Below the pieces are notes generated by a model. That model was given only the letters and a program-made list of their open reading frames with translations. It was not told the DNA's origin and ran no database searches. This document shows positions 19,564-27,538 of a stretch of DNA of 64,000 bases, one piece after another. Where the stretch lies: positions 3,658,001-3,722,000 of the forward strand of contig NC_008228.1 in NCBI RefSeq assembly GCF_000014225.1, written 5' to 3'. The position numbers and the translations under genes were made by a program. Each line of letters opens with the position of its first letter. Position 1 is the first letter of the stretch. This stretch comes from Paraglaciecola sp. T6c. Its GTDB lineage: Bacteria; Pseudomonadota; Gammaproteobacteria; Enterobacterales; Alteromonadaceae.

Positions 19564-21270
19564 TTATTCGTCTTGTAACAACCAGTTTTTAACCACTTGC
19601 GAAGACAACTCTGGCTCGTTAGCCACCAATGCGCGAACAGCCTTCAGTACATCTTCGTCTTTGTGCAAATCAGGTAACATAAAGCTACCGTCAGCGGCAA
19701 AACCAACCTGTGAGTCATCAAACTCTTGCGACAACATACTGATGGTTTCATCACCTAAGTCTAACCCCTCATCTGCATCGAACTCATCTTTTGAGGTGGT
19801 CTCTTCAGGGTAAATAAGTTTACGTAGCATCGGACGAACCACGGCCAAAAGCAACACGATTATCACCAACCCTCCAATCACTAACTTCAGGATAGGCATA
19901 AATTTAGGGTCTTCCCAAATGGGCAGTTCTTCTAACGCGACCTCACCTTCCCGGCTAAAAGGAATGCTCACAACTTCCAGTGAATCACCGCGGGTAACAT
20001 CGAAACCTATTCCCCCTTGCAACAAACGGCGGATATCAAGTAACTCAGCCTGCGAACGAGGAACAAGTGTACTTGTGCCGTCTTCACCTACTGTCGATAC
20101 ATGATCAAGCGCAACCGACACACTCAAGCGACGAATGACACCAGTTTGCTGCTTAGTGTGGCTGATGGTGGTATCTAGCTCGTAATTTCTCGTTTCTTCT
20201 TTGTGATTACGCCCCGGCACGGTTGTTTGTGTGTTACTTGCGCTAGCTTCTTCGGGTATATTCGAATCAAGCGGGGGTTGATTAGTCAAGGCGCCAGGTA
20301 TACCACCTAGCATGCCGCCGACACTGTTTTCTTCTACTGTCATTTCACTGCGCACAGCAGGTAAGTCAGGATTGTAACTGCGTTTGGTTTGCTCAACAGC
20401 GGTAAAGTCCATGGTCACATCAGCTTGAGCGGTATAGTTACCCAGACCAAGAACGGGGATCAAAATAGAATCAATTTTCTGCAAGTACTCAGTCTCGCGC
20501 TTACGCTCCATTTCAAACTCTTTTTTACTTCTCGCCGCTTCACTGTCTTGTGAACCAGAATTGAGAAGCCGCCCATTGCTATCGGTTACTGTGACACGCT
20601 CAGGCTCTAAGCCCTGCACCGCAGATGCAACAATGTCCACGATAGAGCTCACCTCTTCATTGCCCATTATCGCACCGCGTCTTGAGGTTACGACGACGGT
20701 AGCGCTGGCTTTTTTCTCACGGCGGGCAAATACATTCTCTTTCGGCAAAGCCAGTAATACTTTCGCACGCGTAACCGCGCTCATTTCTTCCAATGTGCGC
20801 GCTAATTGTTGTTCACGCGCATGCTTTAAACGTACCTTTTCAACACGTTGGCTCACACCGAATCCCATATCTTGCATGATGATGTCGGTGCCTTCAGACA
20901 CGCCTTGGCTTAAGCCTTGGCGAGCCATACCTAATTTAATATTTTGATATTGATCAGCGCTGACATAAACAGTATTACCTTCAAGGCGGTAATCCACTTG
21001 GTTCTGGTCAAAATAATCTAACGCTTCAATCAACTCTTGGGTTTGCATCTTCGCTAGCGGACGATAATCAGGCTCCTGTGCCCAAATCATAATAAATACC
21101 GCTATCGCCACACATATGACTAAAGCCACAACGAGTGTCAGTTGACGAACCATGTCGGTGGAGCCAAGTGAATCCATAAAACCAGATTTTTGCTCTGCTT
21201 CTGAACCACTTGAATATGGATCCGCGCCGGCATTGCTCATTGCCAATTCTGTACCTGTTGCTTCTGCCAC
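19564..21270 (-). CDS. fliF: Flagellar MS-ring protein FliF
   Basis: FliF builds the MS-ring in the inner membrane. Two transmembrane segments are visible, near residues 45-66 and 458-480. Between them are the ring-building domains with LARTLEEMSAVTRAKVLLAL and VSVALDH. The C-terminal cytoplasmic tail (LVANEPELSSQVVKNWL) is the FliG-binding site. Length is 568 residues. It follows fliE by 10 nt. Confidence 0.98.
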   Translation of the reverse strand: MAEATGTELAMSNAGADPYSSGSEAEQKSGFMDSLGSTDMVRQLTLVVALVICVAIAVFIMIWAQEPDYRPLAKMQTQELIEALDYFDQNQVDYRLEGNTVYVSADQYQNIKLGMARQGLSQGVSEGTDIIMQDMGFGVSQRVEKVRLKHAREQQLARTLEEMSAVTRAKVLLALPKENVFARREKKASATVVVTSRRGAIMGNEEVSSIVDIVASAVQGLEPERVTVTDSNGRLLNSGSQDSEAARSKKEFEMERKRETEYLQKIDSILIPVLGLGNYTAQADVTMDFTAVEQTKRSYNPDLPAVRSEMTVEENSVGGMLGGIPGALTNQPPLDSNIPEEASASNTQTTVPGRNHKEETRNYELDTTISHTKQQTGVIRRLSVSVALDHVSTVGEDGTSTLVPRSQAELLDIRRLLQGGIGFDVTRGDSLEVVSIPFSREGEVALEELPIWEDPKFMPILKLVIGGLVIIVLLLAVVRPMLRKLIYPEETTSKDEFDADEGLDLGDETISMLSQEFDDSQVGFAADGSFMLPDLHKDEDVLKAVRALVANEPELSSQVVKNWLLQDE

Positions 21271-21280
21271 GAGTTAGCTC

Positions 21281-21622
21281 CTAAACCGGCATGTTCATAA
21301 TGGTTTTGTAGGCTTCGAGTACTTTGTTACGTACTTGAATAGTGGCCTCAAACGCTATACTAGACTTTTCTTTCGCTACCATGACATCCGCTAAACTGAG
21401 ACTTTTATCTCCCATTTCAAAGCGCTCTGCTTGGCTTTTAGCGTCTAACTGCATAGAGTTGACTGACTCAATCGCTTGGCCAAGCATATCGGCAAAGTTT
21501 TCCCCTGATGGATTGACCTGGATACCATTCAAGCTGGCAGGATTGATTTCACCTAATCCTGCTTTGCTTTGCAAAGCCATGCTTTGCATGTCTTGATAAA
21601 GAGATTGTGCCTTGATATCCAT
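21281..21622 (-). CDS. fliE: Flagellar rod-junction protein FliE
   Basis: FliE joins the MS-ring to the rod. The ATG at 21622 has AGGAG 8 nt upstream and starts MDIKAQSLYQDMQSMALQSK, giving 113 residues, the normal FliE length. A TTG at 21667 would add 15 residues that fall at the predicted transcription start and was rejected. The C-terminal half (SSIAFEATIQVRNKVLEAYK and IMNMPV) is the conserved FliE signature. It is the first gene of fliE-F-G-H-I-J. Confidence 0.96.
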   Translation of the reverse strand: MDIKAQSLYQDMQSMALQSKAGLGEINPASLNGIQVNPSGENFADMLGQAIESVNSMQLDAKSQAERFEMGDKSLSLADVMVAKEKSSIAFEATIQVRNKVLEAYKTIMNMPV

Positions 21623-21676
21623 GATGTGCTCCTGGCGAATTGATGAGATGACGGTATTCAGTCTCAACCAGTTAAA

Positions 21677-21692
21677 AGCAAAGTTAATGCCA
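21677..21692 (-). promoter_or_regulatory. Sigma-54 promoter upstream of fliE
   Basis: The minus-strand sequence TGGCATTAACTTTGCT matches TGGCACG-N4-TTGCW at the -24 and -12 elements with correct spacing. The expected transcript would start near 21667, about 45 nt before the fliE ATG. In Vibrio, fliE operons are sigma-54-dependent, which agrees. Confidence 0.85.
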
Positions 21693-21854
21693 ACAAAAAT
21701 AAACCATGTATTTCAAGGCTTTACATTGATTTTAGCACGATGTAAAAACATGACGGTTTATTGACATAAAACTAAAGTTTACTGATTTATGTGAGTAACA
21801 ATCGTAGCGAACTAGTAAACGGGTGTAAAAGAATGAGAAGTCTACTTTAGGGGT

Positions 21855-21881
21855 AAAAAAACCGCCTATCGTTTAGGCGGT
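21855..21881 (-). terminator. Intrinsic terminator after flrC
   Basis: The arms ACCGCCTA (21861-21868) and TAGGCGGT (21874-21881) form an 8-bp stem around a five-base loop. The run of six A on the plus strand at 21855-21860 gives the U-tract on the minus transcript. It lies about 70 nt after the flrC stop. Confidence 0.88.
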
Positions 21882-21948
21882 CAATGGTGGTATTACGTTA
21901 GCCGTAGTGCAGTGCCAACACTTACATTTTGATTATTTGTAAGACGGT

Positions 21949-23292
21949 TTAGGCTGGTAACTCAATACCTACTTCGCGCATTTTAGCTAATTTATAACGC
22001 AGTGTGCGTGGGCTAATCCCCAATCGTTCTGCTACGTCTTTCCTGCGTCCTTGGCAAGACTGTAAGGTGTCCAAGATAATTTGATGCTCTTGCTGACGAA
22101 GCTCCGAACCTAATTTACTTTCATCTTCTTCAATAATTTGTTCGTGGTTATTGTTTAACTCACTTTCGATCGATTCAAGCATAAGATCATCAGCTTCGAT
22201 TTTTTCGCCATCGCATAAAATGAGCGCTCGCTGCACAACATTTTCTAATTCTCGTACGTTGCCAGGCCAGCTATGCTGTAACATTTTACTGCGCGCTGAA
22301 GAAGAAAAGCCGAGGGCGCTCGCACCTTGTTTACTACGATGACGAGCCACTAAATGCTCCGCTAATGGCACTATGTCCCCTGGGCGTTTATCAAGGGGCG
22401 CCCACGTTAGCGGAAATACGTTAAGACGATAATACAAATCTTCACGGAATAAACCCTCGTCCACCGTTTGGCGAATATTCCGGTTACTAGTAGCCACGAC
22501 ACGCACATCCAGTGGGATCATTTTACGGCTACCGAGGCGCTCTACTTCTTTTTCTTGGAGTACGCGCAGTAATTTAGCTTGCAAACCTAAATCCATCTCA
22601 CTTATTTCATCAAGCAAAATGGTGCCACCTTGGGCTTGTTCGAACTTGCCTGGGCACGCCTGAATAGCGCCAGTAAAGGCACCTTTATCGTAACCAAACA
22701 ACGTTGCTTCAAGCATATTTTCAGGAATAGCGGCGCAATTTATTGCCACAAATGGCTGATCCGCCCGAGAAGACTGATCGTGAATGTACCGGGCTAACAC
22801 CTCTTTGCCTGAACCACTTGGCCCAAGCACCATGACGGTTGCATCAGATTGCGCGACTCGTTGGGCGAGTTGCAGTAACTTAACACTACTTGGGTCAGCA
22901 ACAATGGGGTCGTATGAGAGAACTTTTTGAGCAGGCGCATAACGCCCTACTAGATTCAGCAATACTTCTGGCGCGAAGGGCTTTGATAAGTAATCCGTTG
23001 CGCCATCGCGCATAGCCGTAACTGCATCGTCGATGGTGGCATAGGCTGTCATCAATAGCACAGGAACATTTGGATATTTGTTTTTTAAGCTGCGTAATAG
23101 CGATAATCCACTCATTTCGCCCATTTGAATGTCGCTCACGACCAGATCGATAGCTTCTTCATTCATCATCATCATACCGCGCTCTGCGCAGTCTGCAGCT
23201 AATACGTTATATCCGCCAAGTAATAGCGTGTCGACTAAAGCTTCACGCAAACCTGCATCATCTTCGACAATAAGGATCGTTGTTTTAGACAT
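21949..23292 (-). CDS. flrC: Sigma-54-dependent response regulator FlrC
   Basis: FlrC is the response regulator phosphorylated by FlrB that activates sigma-54 flagellar promoters. The ATG at 23292 follows a GAGGAG site and gives MSKTTILIVEDDAGLREALV; a longer frame from 23352 overlaps flrB and was not chosen. The receiver has Asp54 (VVSDIQMGEMSG). The AAA+ domain has LGPSGSGKEVLARYIHD and the sigma-54-contact GAFTGA. The C-terminal Fis-type helix-turn-helix is DVAERLGISPRTLRYKLAKM. It starts 4 nt after flrB; length 447. Confidence 0.96.
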   Translation of the reverse strand: MSKTTILIVEDDAGLREALVDTLLLGGYNVLAADCAERGMMMMNEEAIDLVVSDIQMGEMSGLSLLRSLKNKYPNVPVLLMTAYATIDDAVTAMRDGATDYLSKPFAPEVLLNLVGRYAPAQKVLSYDPIVADPSSVKLLQLAQRVAQSDATVMVLGPSGSGKEVLARYIHDQSSRADQPFVAINCAAIPENMLEATLFGYDKGAFTGAIQACPGKFEQAQGGTILLDEISEMDLGLQAKLLRVLQEKEVERLGSRKMIPLDVRVVATSNRNIRQTVDEGLFREDLYYRLNVFPLTWAPLDKRPGDIVPLAEHLVARHRSKQGASALGFSSSARSKMLQHSWPGNVRELENVVQRALILCDGEKIEADDLMLESIESELNNNHEQIIEEDESKLGSELRQQEHQIILDTLQSCQGRRKDVAERLGISPRTLRYKLAKMREVGIELPA

Positions 23293-23296
23293 AAAA

Positions 23297-24493
23297 TTAA
23301 CTCCTCGCCTGTTGGGCGTGAATGTTTGTTGCTCCAGCGGATAAGCCGTCATCTGCGGTTCGCGTTAATATGGGCAGCACGATAGTGAAACATGCGCCAC
23401 CAGAGGCTAAGTTTGAAACACTGACTTCGCCCTGATGAGACTGCACGACGGTTTTAACGACAGCTAACCCCAGCCCTGTACCTTGGCTGCGAGTGGTAAA
23501 AAATGGTTCAAATATATGATCAATCTTGTCTTTGGGGATACCGGGACCATTGTCAGTCACTGTTAAGCGCATACAATCTGGCTTTAGATCGTCTCTTTGA
23601 GCACTAAAAACAATACGTGCACCGTTTGATTTAGCAATTAGTGCGTTGTGAATTAAGTTTTGCAACGCACCACTCAAAGCAGTCTTGTTGCCTATAAAAT
23701 GAATGTTTGGCTCGGGTAATATGATATCTAAGATACCGCCACTCTTATTGAGCATGGCTTCACTGCCAGCTTTCACTTCACGCATCATGTCCTCAAGAGA
23801 GATATCCACGAGTACTTGTTCATTGCCACTTTTGGCGAACAGTAGCATGTCGTTTACTTGGCCTTCTAAATCACGTAAACGAGAGAGCAATTTATCACTG
23901 AAACGCTGACGAGACTCCTTTGCCAAATCTCCGCTAGATAAGTTAGCGGCATATAACATAGCTGCAGATAACGGCGTGCGAATTTGATGAGCCAATGAGG
24001 CGACCATTTTGCCTAAAGAAGACAATTTTTGCAGGTGGCCGATGCGTTGTTGAAGTTGGCGCGTTTCGGTCAAATCCGTCAATACAATGAGCTGACCTGG
24101 TTCGTTTACCAAGGGAGTGATAGACAATTTGACTTTGCGACCGTCAAACAAGGACACTTCATGCCCATCGTCAGCTTGAGGTTTAAAAGAGCGCTTGATG
24201 ATATTACGCCACACTTGCCCTTCCAACGGCTCACCCAACAGTGATTTAGCTAAATGATTGGCCTGCTTCACATGGCCTTTACCATCAATAACTACCACAC
24301 CTGCGGGCATGACTTGTAATAAGTGTTCCAACCTAGTGGCTTGTTGACGCAGAGCCTGAATGTCTTGCGTGGTGTCAATTGGACCAAGCGAGGAAGTGCT
24401 ATTTACATCAACAGAATGTGAGAACGATATAACAGCCCCTTTTGAAGAAGGTGCCTGAGTCGTGTTTTGGGTCTGTAAATTACTTAATGCCAT
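23297..24493 (-). CDS. flrB: Flagellar sensor histidine kinase FlrB
   Basis: FlrB is a cytoplasmic histidine kinase that phosphorylates FlrC. It lacks membrane segments. A PAS-like domain (about residues 50-140, VMPAGVVVIDGKGHVKQANH) precedes the H-box SLAHQIRTPLSAAML with His169. The ATPase domain has N-box IHNALIAKSNGA and G-boxes DNGPGIPKD and GTGLGLAVVKTVV. Length is 398 residues. A sigma-54 promoter lies 49-64 nt upstream of the ATG, and flrC follows directly. Confidence 0.96.
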   Translation of the reverse strand: MALSNLQTQNTTQAPSSKGAVISFSHSVDVNSTSSLGPIDTTQDIQALRQQATRLEHLLQVMPAGVVVIDGKGHVKQANHLAKSLLGEPLEGQVWRNIIKRSFKPQADDGHEVSLFDGRKVKLSITPLVNEPGQLIVLTDLTETRQLQQRIGHLQKLSSLGKMVASLAHQIRTPLSAAMLYAANLSSGDLAKESRQRFSDKLLSRLRDLEGQVNDMLLFAKSGNEQVLVDISLEDMMREVKAGSEAMLNKSGGILDIILPEPNIHFIGNKTALSGALQNLIHNALIAKSNGARIVFSAQRDDLKPDCMRLTVTDNGPGIPKDKIDHIFEPFFTTRSQGTGLGLAVVKTVVQSHQGEVSVSNLASGGACFTIVLPILTRTADDGLSAGATNIHAQQARS

Positions 24494-24541
24494 ATGTTCC
24501 TCACGTCAAAACTTAGACAGATTGAATACAGCTGTTAGGTA

Positions 24542-24557
24542 AGCACATCTTATGCCA
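24542..24557 (-). promoter_or_regulatory. Sigma-54 promoter upstream of flrBC
   Basis: The minus-strand sequence TGGCATAAGATGTGCT has the -24 TGGCA and -12 TGCT elements at correct spacing. It lies in the 154-nt gap between flrA and flrB. This fits the known scheme in which FlrA with sigma-54 switches on flrBC. Confidence 0.75.
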
Positions 24558-24647
24558 AAAAAATACTAGCGTAATATCAATTAGTTACTGAAAAAGATGT
24601 GTCATTTTTTTGTCGAAGGTGGGTTTGCGAATATTCGAAAAGAGAAG

Positions 24648-26081
24648 CTAGGCTTTGCTAATATCGTATTTCCGCATCTTTTCTACTAAGGTGGTACGGC
24701 GCATTCCTAGCACTTCGGCTGAGCGAGCAACGACCCAGTCCTGCTGCTCCAATGCTTGGGAGATTAAGCTGACTTCCATTTCTGAAATATACTCTTTGAG
24801 GTTAATCCCCTCTGGAGGTAATTCAGTAGAATTATTGCTCTCGTCGTAGTTTTCGTCACTGTCACTTTCTGCGTCAGCTGAAAACAAGGCGTTAAGCGCT
24901 TCGCGCTCGAGTAACTCTTCTGGGTAGTCAGGCTCATAATCATCAGCATCTAAATGCTGGTATTTATGTGGTAAATCCCCCACATCAATTAATTGGTTGG
25001 GGTATAAAATCATCAGGCGCTCAACAAGGTTAGATAGCTCTCTAACGTTACCTGCCCAACTATGCTCCATGAGCGATTTCATCGCATTTTCGGTAAATTT
25101 GATCTGAGCGTTTTCTCGCTCCATGCGTGAAACGAGTTCCTGTAAAAGAAGAGGAATATCTTCGTGCCGCTCGCGCAATGCTGGGCTATCGATAGGAAAA
25201 ACGTTCAAGCGATAATATAAATCCTCTCGAAAGCGCCCTTGCTCAATCATTTCTTCGAGATTTCTGTGTGTTGCAGCAACGACCCGAACGTCACAACGAA
25301 TAGGCTTCATTCCCCCTACCCGTTCATAAGTGCGTTCTTGCAGCACACGTAACAATTTCACTTGCATTTGCAAAGGCATGTCGCCGATTTCATCTAAAAA
25401 TAGGGTGCCGCCTTCGGCTAATTCAAAACGGCCTTTGCGAGAACTCACGGCGCCAGTAAATGCTCCTTTCTCATGACCGAACAGTTCACTTTCAAGCAAC
25501 TCGCCAGGTATGGCCCCACAATTAACTGGAATGAAAGGGCTTGTACCACGCTTCGACAAATAATGTACGTTACGAGCAATGACTTCCTTGCCGGTTCCTG
25601 ATTCACCGAGAATAAGTACGTTTGCGTCAGTCGGTGCGACTTGCTCAATAAGGTGCCTTACACTTTGAATTTGATTGCTTTTGCCCACTAAACTGCGAAA
25701 CAGTTTTGTTTTATTTTGCGGTGTGGTGTTGCGGTTGGGTTGCATCCGACGATGCTCTTGGCAACGATGTAACATTTGCGTAAGTAACGGGTAAGTCACT
25801 GCCCCATCAACAGTGCCTACTCGGTTGGCACCGGACTTAAAATTTGGATCTTTACTATCAACTAGAATAAAAGGTTGCTGGGGAAATTTATCACACAGCT
25901 CACCCGCTAAATCAATATTCAGAGCATCAATCAATACAGCATCAAAAACAGGATGAGATTTGAGAGTACTGACAGCTTGCTCGAATGCGATAGCGGTACT
26001 GCTTTCACCGAGAAAGGTCAATATGGTGTTCAGATTATGCCCGAGCGTGGGTCGCCCACTGATAATCAGAATATTACTCAT
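24648..26081 (-). CDS. flrA: Flagellar master regulator FlrA (FleQ-like)
   Basis: FlrA is the top sigma-54 activator of polar flagellar genes. The N-terminal ~110 residues form a FleQ-type receiver-like domain without a clear phospho-acceptor. The AAA+ domain has Walker [18 protein letters not shown] and [18 protein letters not shown] with the sigma-54 loop GAFTGA. The C-terminal HTH is [20 protein letters not shown]. Length is 477 residues. The ATG follows GAGGG. In Vibrio and Pseudomonas the orthologue is opposed by FlhG, which is encoded at 3292-4158. Confidence 0.95.
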   Translation of the reverse strand: MSNILIISGRPTLGHNLNTILTFLGESSTAIAFEQAVSTLKSHPVFDAVLIDALNIDLAGELCDKFPQQPFILVDSKDPNFKSGANRVGTVDGAVTYPLLTQMLHRCQEHRRMQPNRNTTPQNKTKLFRSLVGKSNQIQSVRHLIEQVAPTDANVLILGESGTGKEVIARNVHYLSKRGTSPFIPVNCGAIPGELLESELFGHEKGAFTGAVSSRKGRFELAEGGTLFLDEIGDMPLQMQVKLLRVLQERTYERVGGMKPIRCDVRVVAATHRNLEEMIEQGRFREDLYYRLNVFPIDSPALRERHEDIPLLLQELVSRMERENAQIKFTENAMKSLMEHSWAGNVRELSNLVERLMILYPNQLIDVGDLPHKYQHLDADDYEPDYPEELLEREALNALFSADAESDSDENYDESNNSTELPPEGINLKEYISEMEVSLISQALEQQDWVVARSAEVLGMRRTTLVEKMRKYDISKA

Positions 26082-26290
26082 GCATCCCTCAATATTTTCG
26101 TGTTAATTAACTGTTTTACTTCTGGTTTTAATTTTAACCATTCATTGGTGATTAGCAATAGAGGAATGAGGGCTAAATTTAAAGGTTATAAAAATTAAAA
26201 ATAAATCCCATGTATAACAAAGAGTTAAAAAAATCATCTATGACTAAAAGCTAGGTGGAACAGGATTCAAAACGCACAAAAAAACAGCAT

Positions 26291-26313
26291 AAAAAAAGGC
26301 CTGAATGGCCTTT
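26291..26313 (-). terminator. Intrinsic terminator after the flagellin-like gene
   Basis: AAAGGCC (26295-26301) and GGCCTTT (26307-26313) form a 7-bp stem with a five-base loop. The A-run 26291-26297 supplies U residues on the minus transcript. It lies 21 nt past the flagellin-like stop and separates it from flrA. Confidence 0.85.
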
Positions 26314-26333
26314 AGTTTATCGCAGCTTGTTTA

Positions 26334-27137
26334 TTAACCGTTTAATAAACTAAGTACTTGTCCTTGCTGTTGATTTGCTTGAGCCTGCACAGAAATGCTC
26401 GCTTGGCCAAGCATATTGGCTGCAGCGCTATCCGCCGTTGCTTGCGCGTAGTCGGTGTCTTGAATACGACTGCGAGCTGCAGCAACATTCACATTTGACT
26501 GAGTTAAGTTACGCGCTGCACTCTCAAATTGGTTTTGCGTAGCCCCCAAATCGGCTCTAGCGGCGCCAACAAACTCGGCCGCTTCATCTGCAACCGCTAA
26601 TGCTTCTTCGGCACCTTGCGCTGTGCTTAGGTCTACATTTAGCACATCAGTTAAACTTGCGGCAACATCTTGAGTAGCCACACCGATTTTCTGCCCAGCA
26701 TTGGCACCAATTTGAAAATCAATATTGCCGGCATCACTTAGTAGTGACTTGCCGCCGAATTCAGTTTGCCCAATCGTTTGGGATATATTCTCTTGTAACT
26801 GAGACACTTCAGCTTGAATGGCTTGGCGATCTGAGTCGCTCAAAATCCCATTACCGGCCTGTACCGACAATTCACGAATTCGGCTTACATCATCATTAAT
26901 ACCAGATAAGCCACTCTCTGCGACTTGCGTTAACGACACGCCATCATAAGCGTTAGTTACCGACTGACGGTTGCCTTCAACTTGTGAGGTCAACCTGTCA
27001 ATAATCTGCTGAGCAGCGGCTCCATCTGCGGCACTGTTGACCTTTTTTCCAGAAGCTAGCTTCTCAAAGATCGACTCCTGTCTTTGTTGAACTTGTTGCA
27101 ACAAAGATGCATTAGACTCTGTATTTAGATTAATCAT
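26334..27137 (-). CDS. Divergent flagellin-like protein
   Basis: This 267-residue protein has flagellin D0/D1-type ends: an N-terminal stretch with SIFEKLASGKKVNSAADGAA and QIIDRLTSQVEG, and a C-terminal stretch with ARADLGATQNQFESAARNLT, ARSRIQDTDYAQATADSA and QANQQQGQVLSLLNG. It is clearly different from the three flagellins at 59919-64000. It starts MINLNTESN rather than MxLFVNTN and lacks the QIIQQAS motif. It is Gln/Ala/Ser-rich and has no variable D2/D3 insert. It has a good AGGAG site and lies alone between flrA and the divergent maf gene. It could be a minor filament subunit or a junction or regulatory flagellin; its role is unknown. Confidence 0.85.
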   Translation of the reverse strand: MINLNTESNASLLQQVQQRQESIFEKLASGKKVNSAADGAAAQQIIDRLTSQVEGNRQSVTNAYDGVSLTQVAESGLSGINDDVSRIRELSVQAGNGILSDSDRQAIQAEVSQLQENISQTIGQTEFGGKSLLSDAGNIDFQIGANAGQKIGVATQDVAASLTDVLNVDLSTAQGAEEALAVADEAAEFVGAARADLGATQNQFESAARNLTQSNVNVAAARSRIQDTDYAQATADSAAANMLGQASISVQAQANQQQGQVLSLLNG

Positions 27138-27383
27138 ATTTTTCTCCTAGAAATTGTACCTCTACAACTTCTTAAAACCTGAATTAAGATTAGCAAAATA
27201 TGGGTTAAAAAGTAAGCAGCGAAAAAGTATGTTTTACGATACCTCTCTATTGGGATCAATACTTAGGTGAAATTCAGTCTATTTGTTAGTCCAATTCTGG
27301 CGTGAAAATGTAGCGTTTGATGATGCGGCTCTAGATTTCTGTATTTTCATCAAATGCTTATGTAGACTTTGTGTCAAATAATT

Positions 27384-27399
27384 AGCAGTAAAACGGCCC
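27384..27399 (-). promoter_or_regulatory. Weak sigma-54 candidate for the flagellin-like gene
   Basis: The minus-strand sequence GGGCCGTTTTACTGCT has GG and GC at the -24/-12 spacing and a TGCT box, but the -24 element departs from TGGCAC. The implied leader of about 235 nt is long. It is the only correctly spaced match found in the region. Confidence 0.25.
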
Positions 27400-27417
27400 A
27401 GTTATTGCAGATTTTGC

Positions 27418-27436
27418 CATTGACCTTGTGTCAATG
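27418..27436. promoter_or_regulatory. Operator-like dyad CATTGAC-N5-GTCAATG
   Basis: The arms CATTGAC (27418-27424) and GTCAATG (27430-27436) are perfect inverted repeats around a five-base spacer. The dyad sits between two divergent flagellar genes, 102 bp before the maf start. This is the layout of a dimeric regulator site; the regulator is unknown. Confidence 0.45.
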
Positions 27437-27538
27437 ACGTTTCGACGAGTATCCCAGCGCTATGGGTTGAAACGCTTAGTACTGAGTAATTGAACCGTCG
27501 CTACTGATAATCATAACAACCGTGACTATAAGTGAACC

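Larger units (their letters stand above)
21623..21948 (-). other. Intergenic region between flrC and fliE
   Basis: This 326-nt region carries no gene. It contains the fliE sigma-54 promoter match at 21677-21692 and the flrC terminator hairpin at 21855-21881. The A+T-rich part between (about 21693-21850) lies upstream of the fliE promoter, where FlrC enhancer sites would be expected; no repeated site could be picked out by eye. Confidence 0.7.
27138..27538. other. Divergent intergenic region, flagellin-like gene / maf
   Basis: This 401-nt region separates the minus-strand flagellin-like gene from the plus-strand maf gene and has no gene of its own. It contains a 19-bp dyad at 27418-27436, a weak sigma-54 candidate on the minus strand at 27384-27399 and a repeated TGTGTCAA (near 27370-27378 and 27427-27434). 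No sigma-28 site was found on the minus strand. The maf start has only a weak AAGTGA ribosome-binding site. Confidence 0.6.

Noticed and set aside
26192-26220. Possible sigma-70 promoter (TTGTTA-N17-TAATTT) upstream of flrA
   Set aside because: Few consensus positions match in a very A+T-rich region where such matches are expected by chance.
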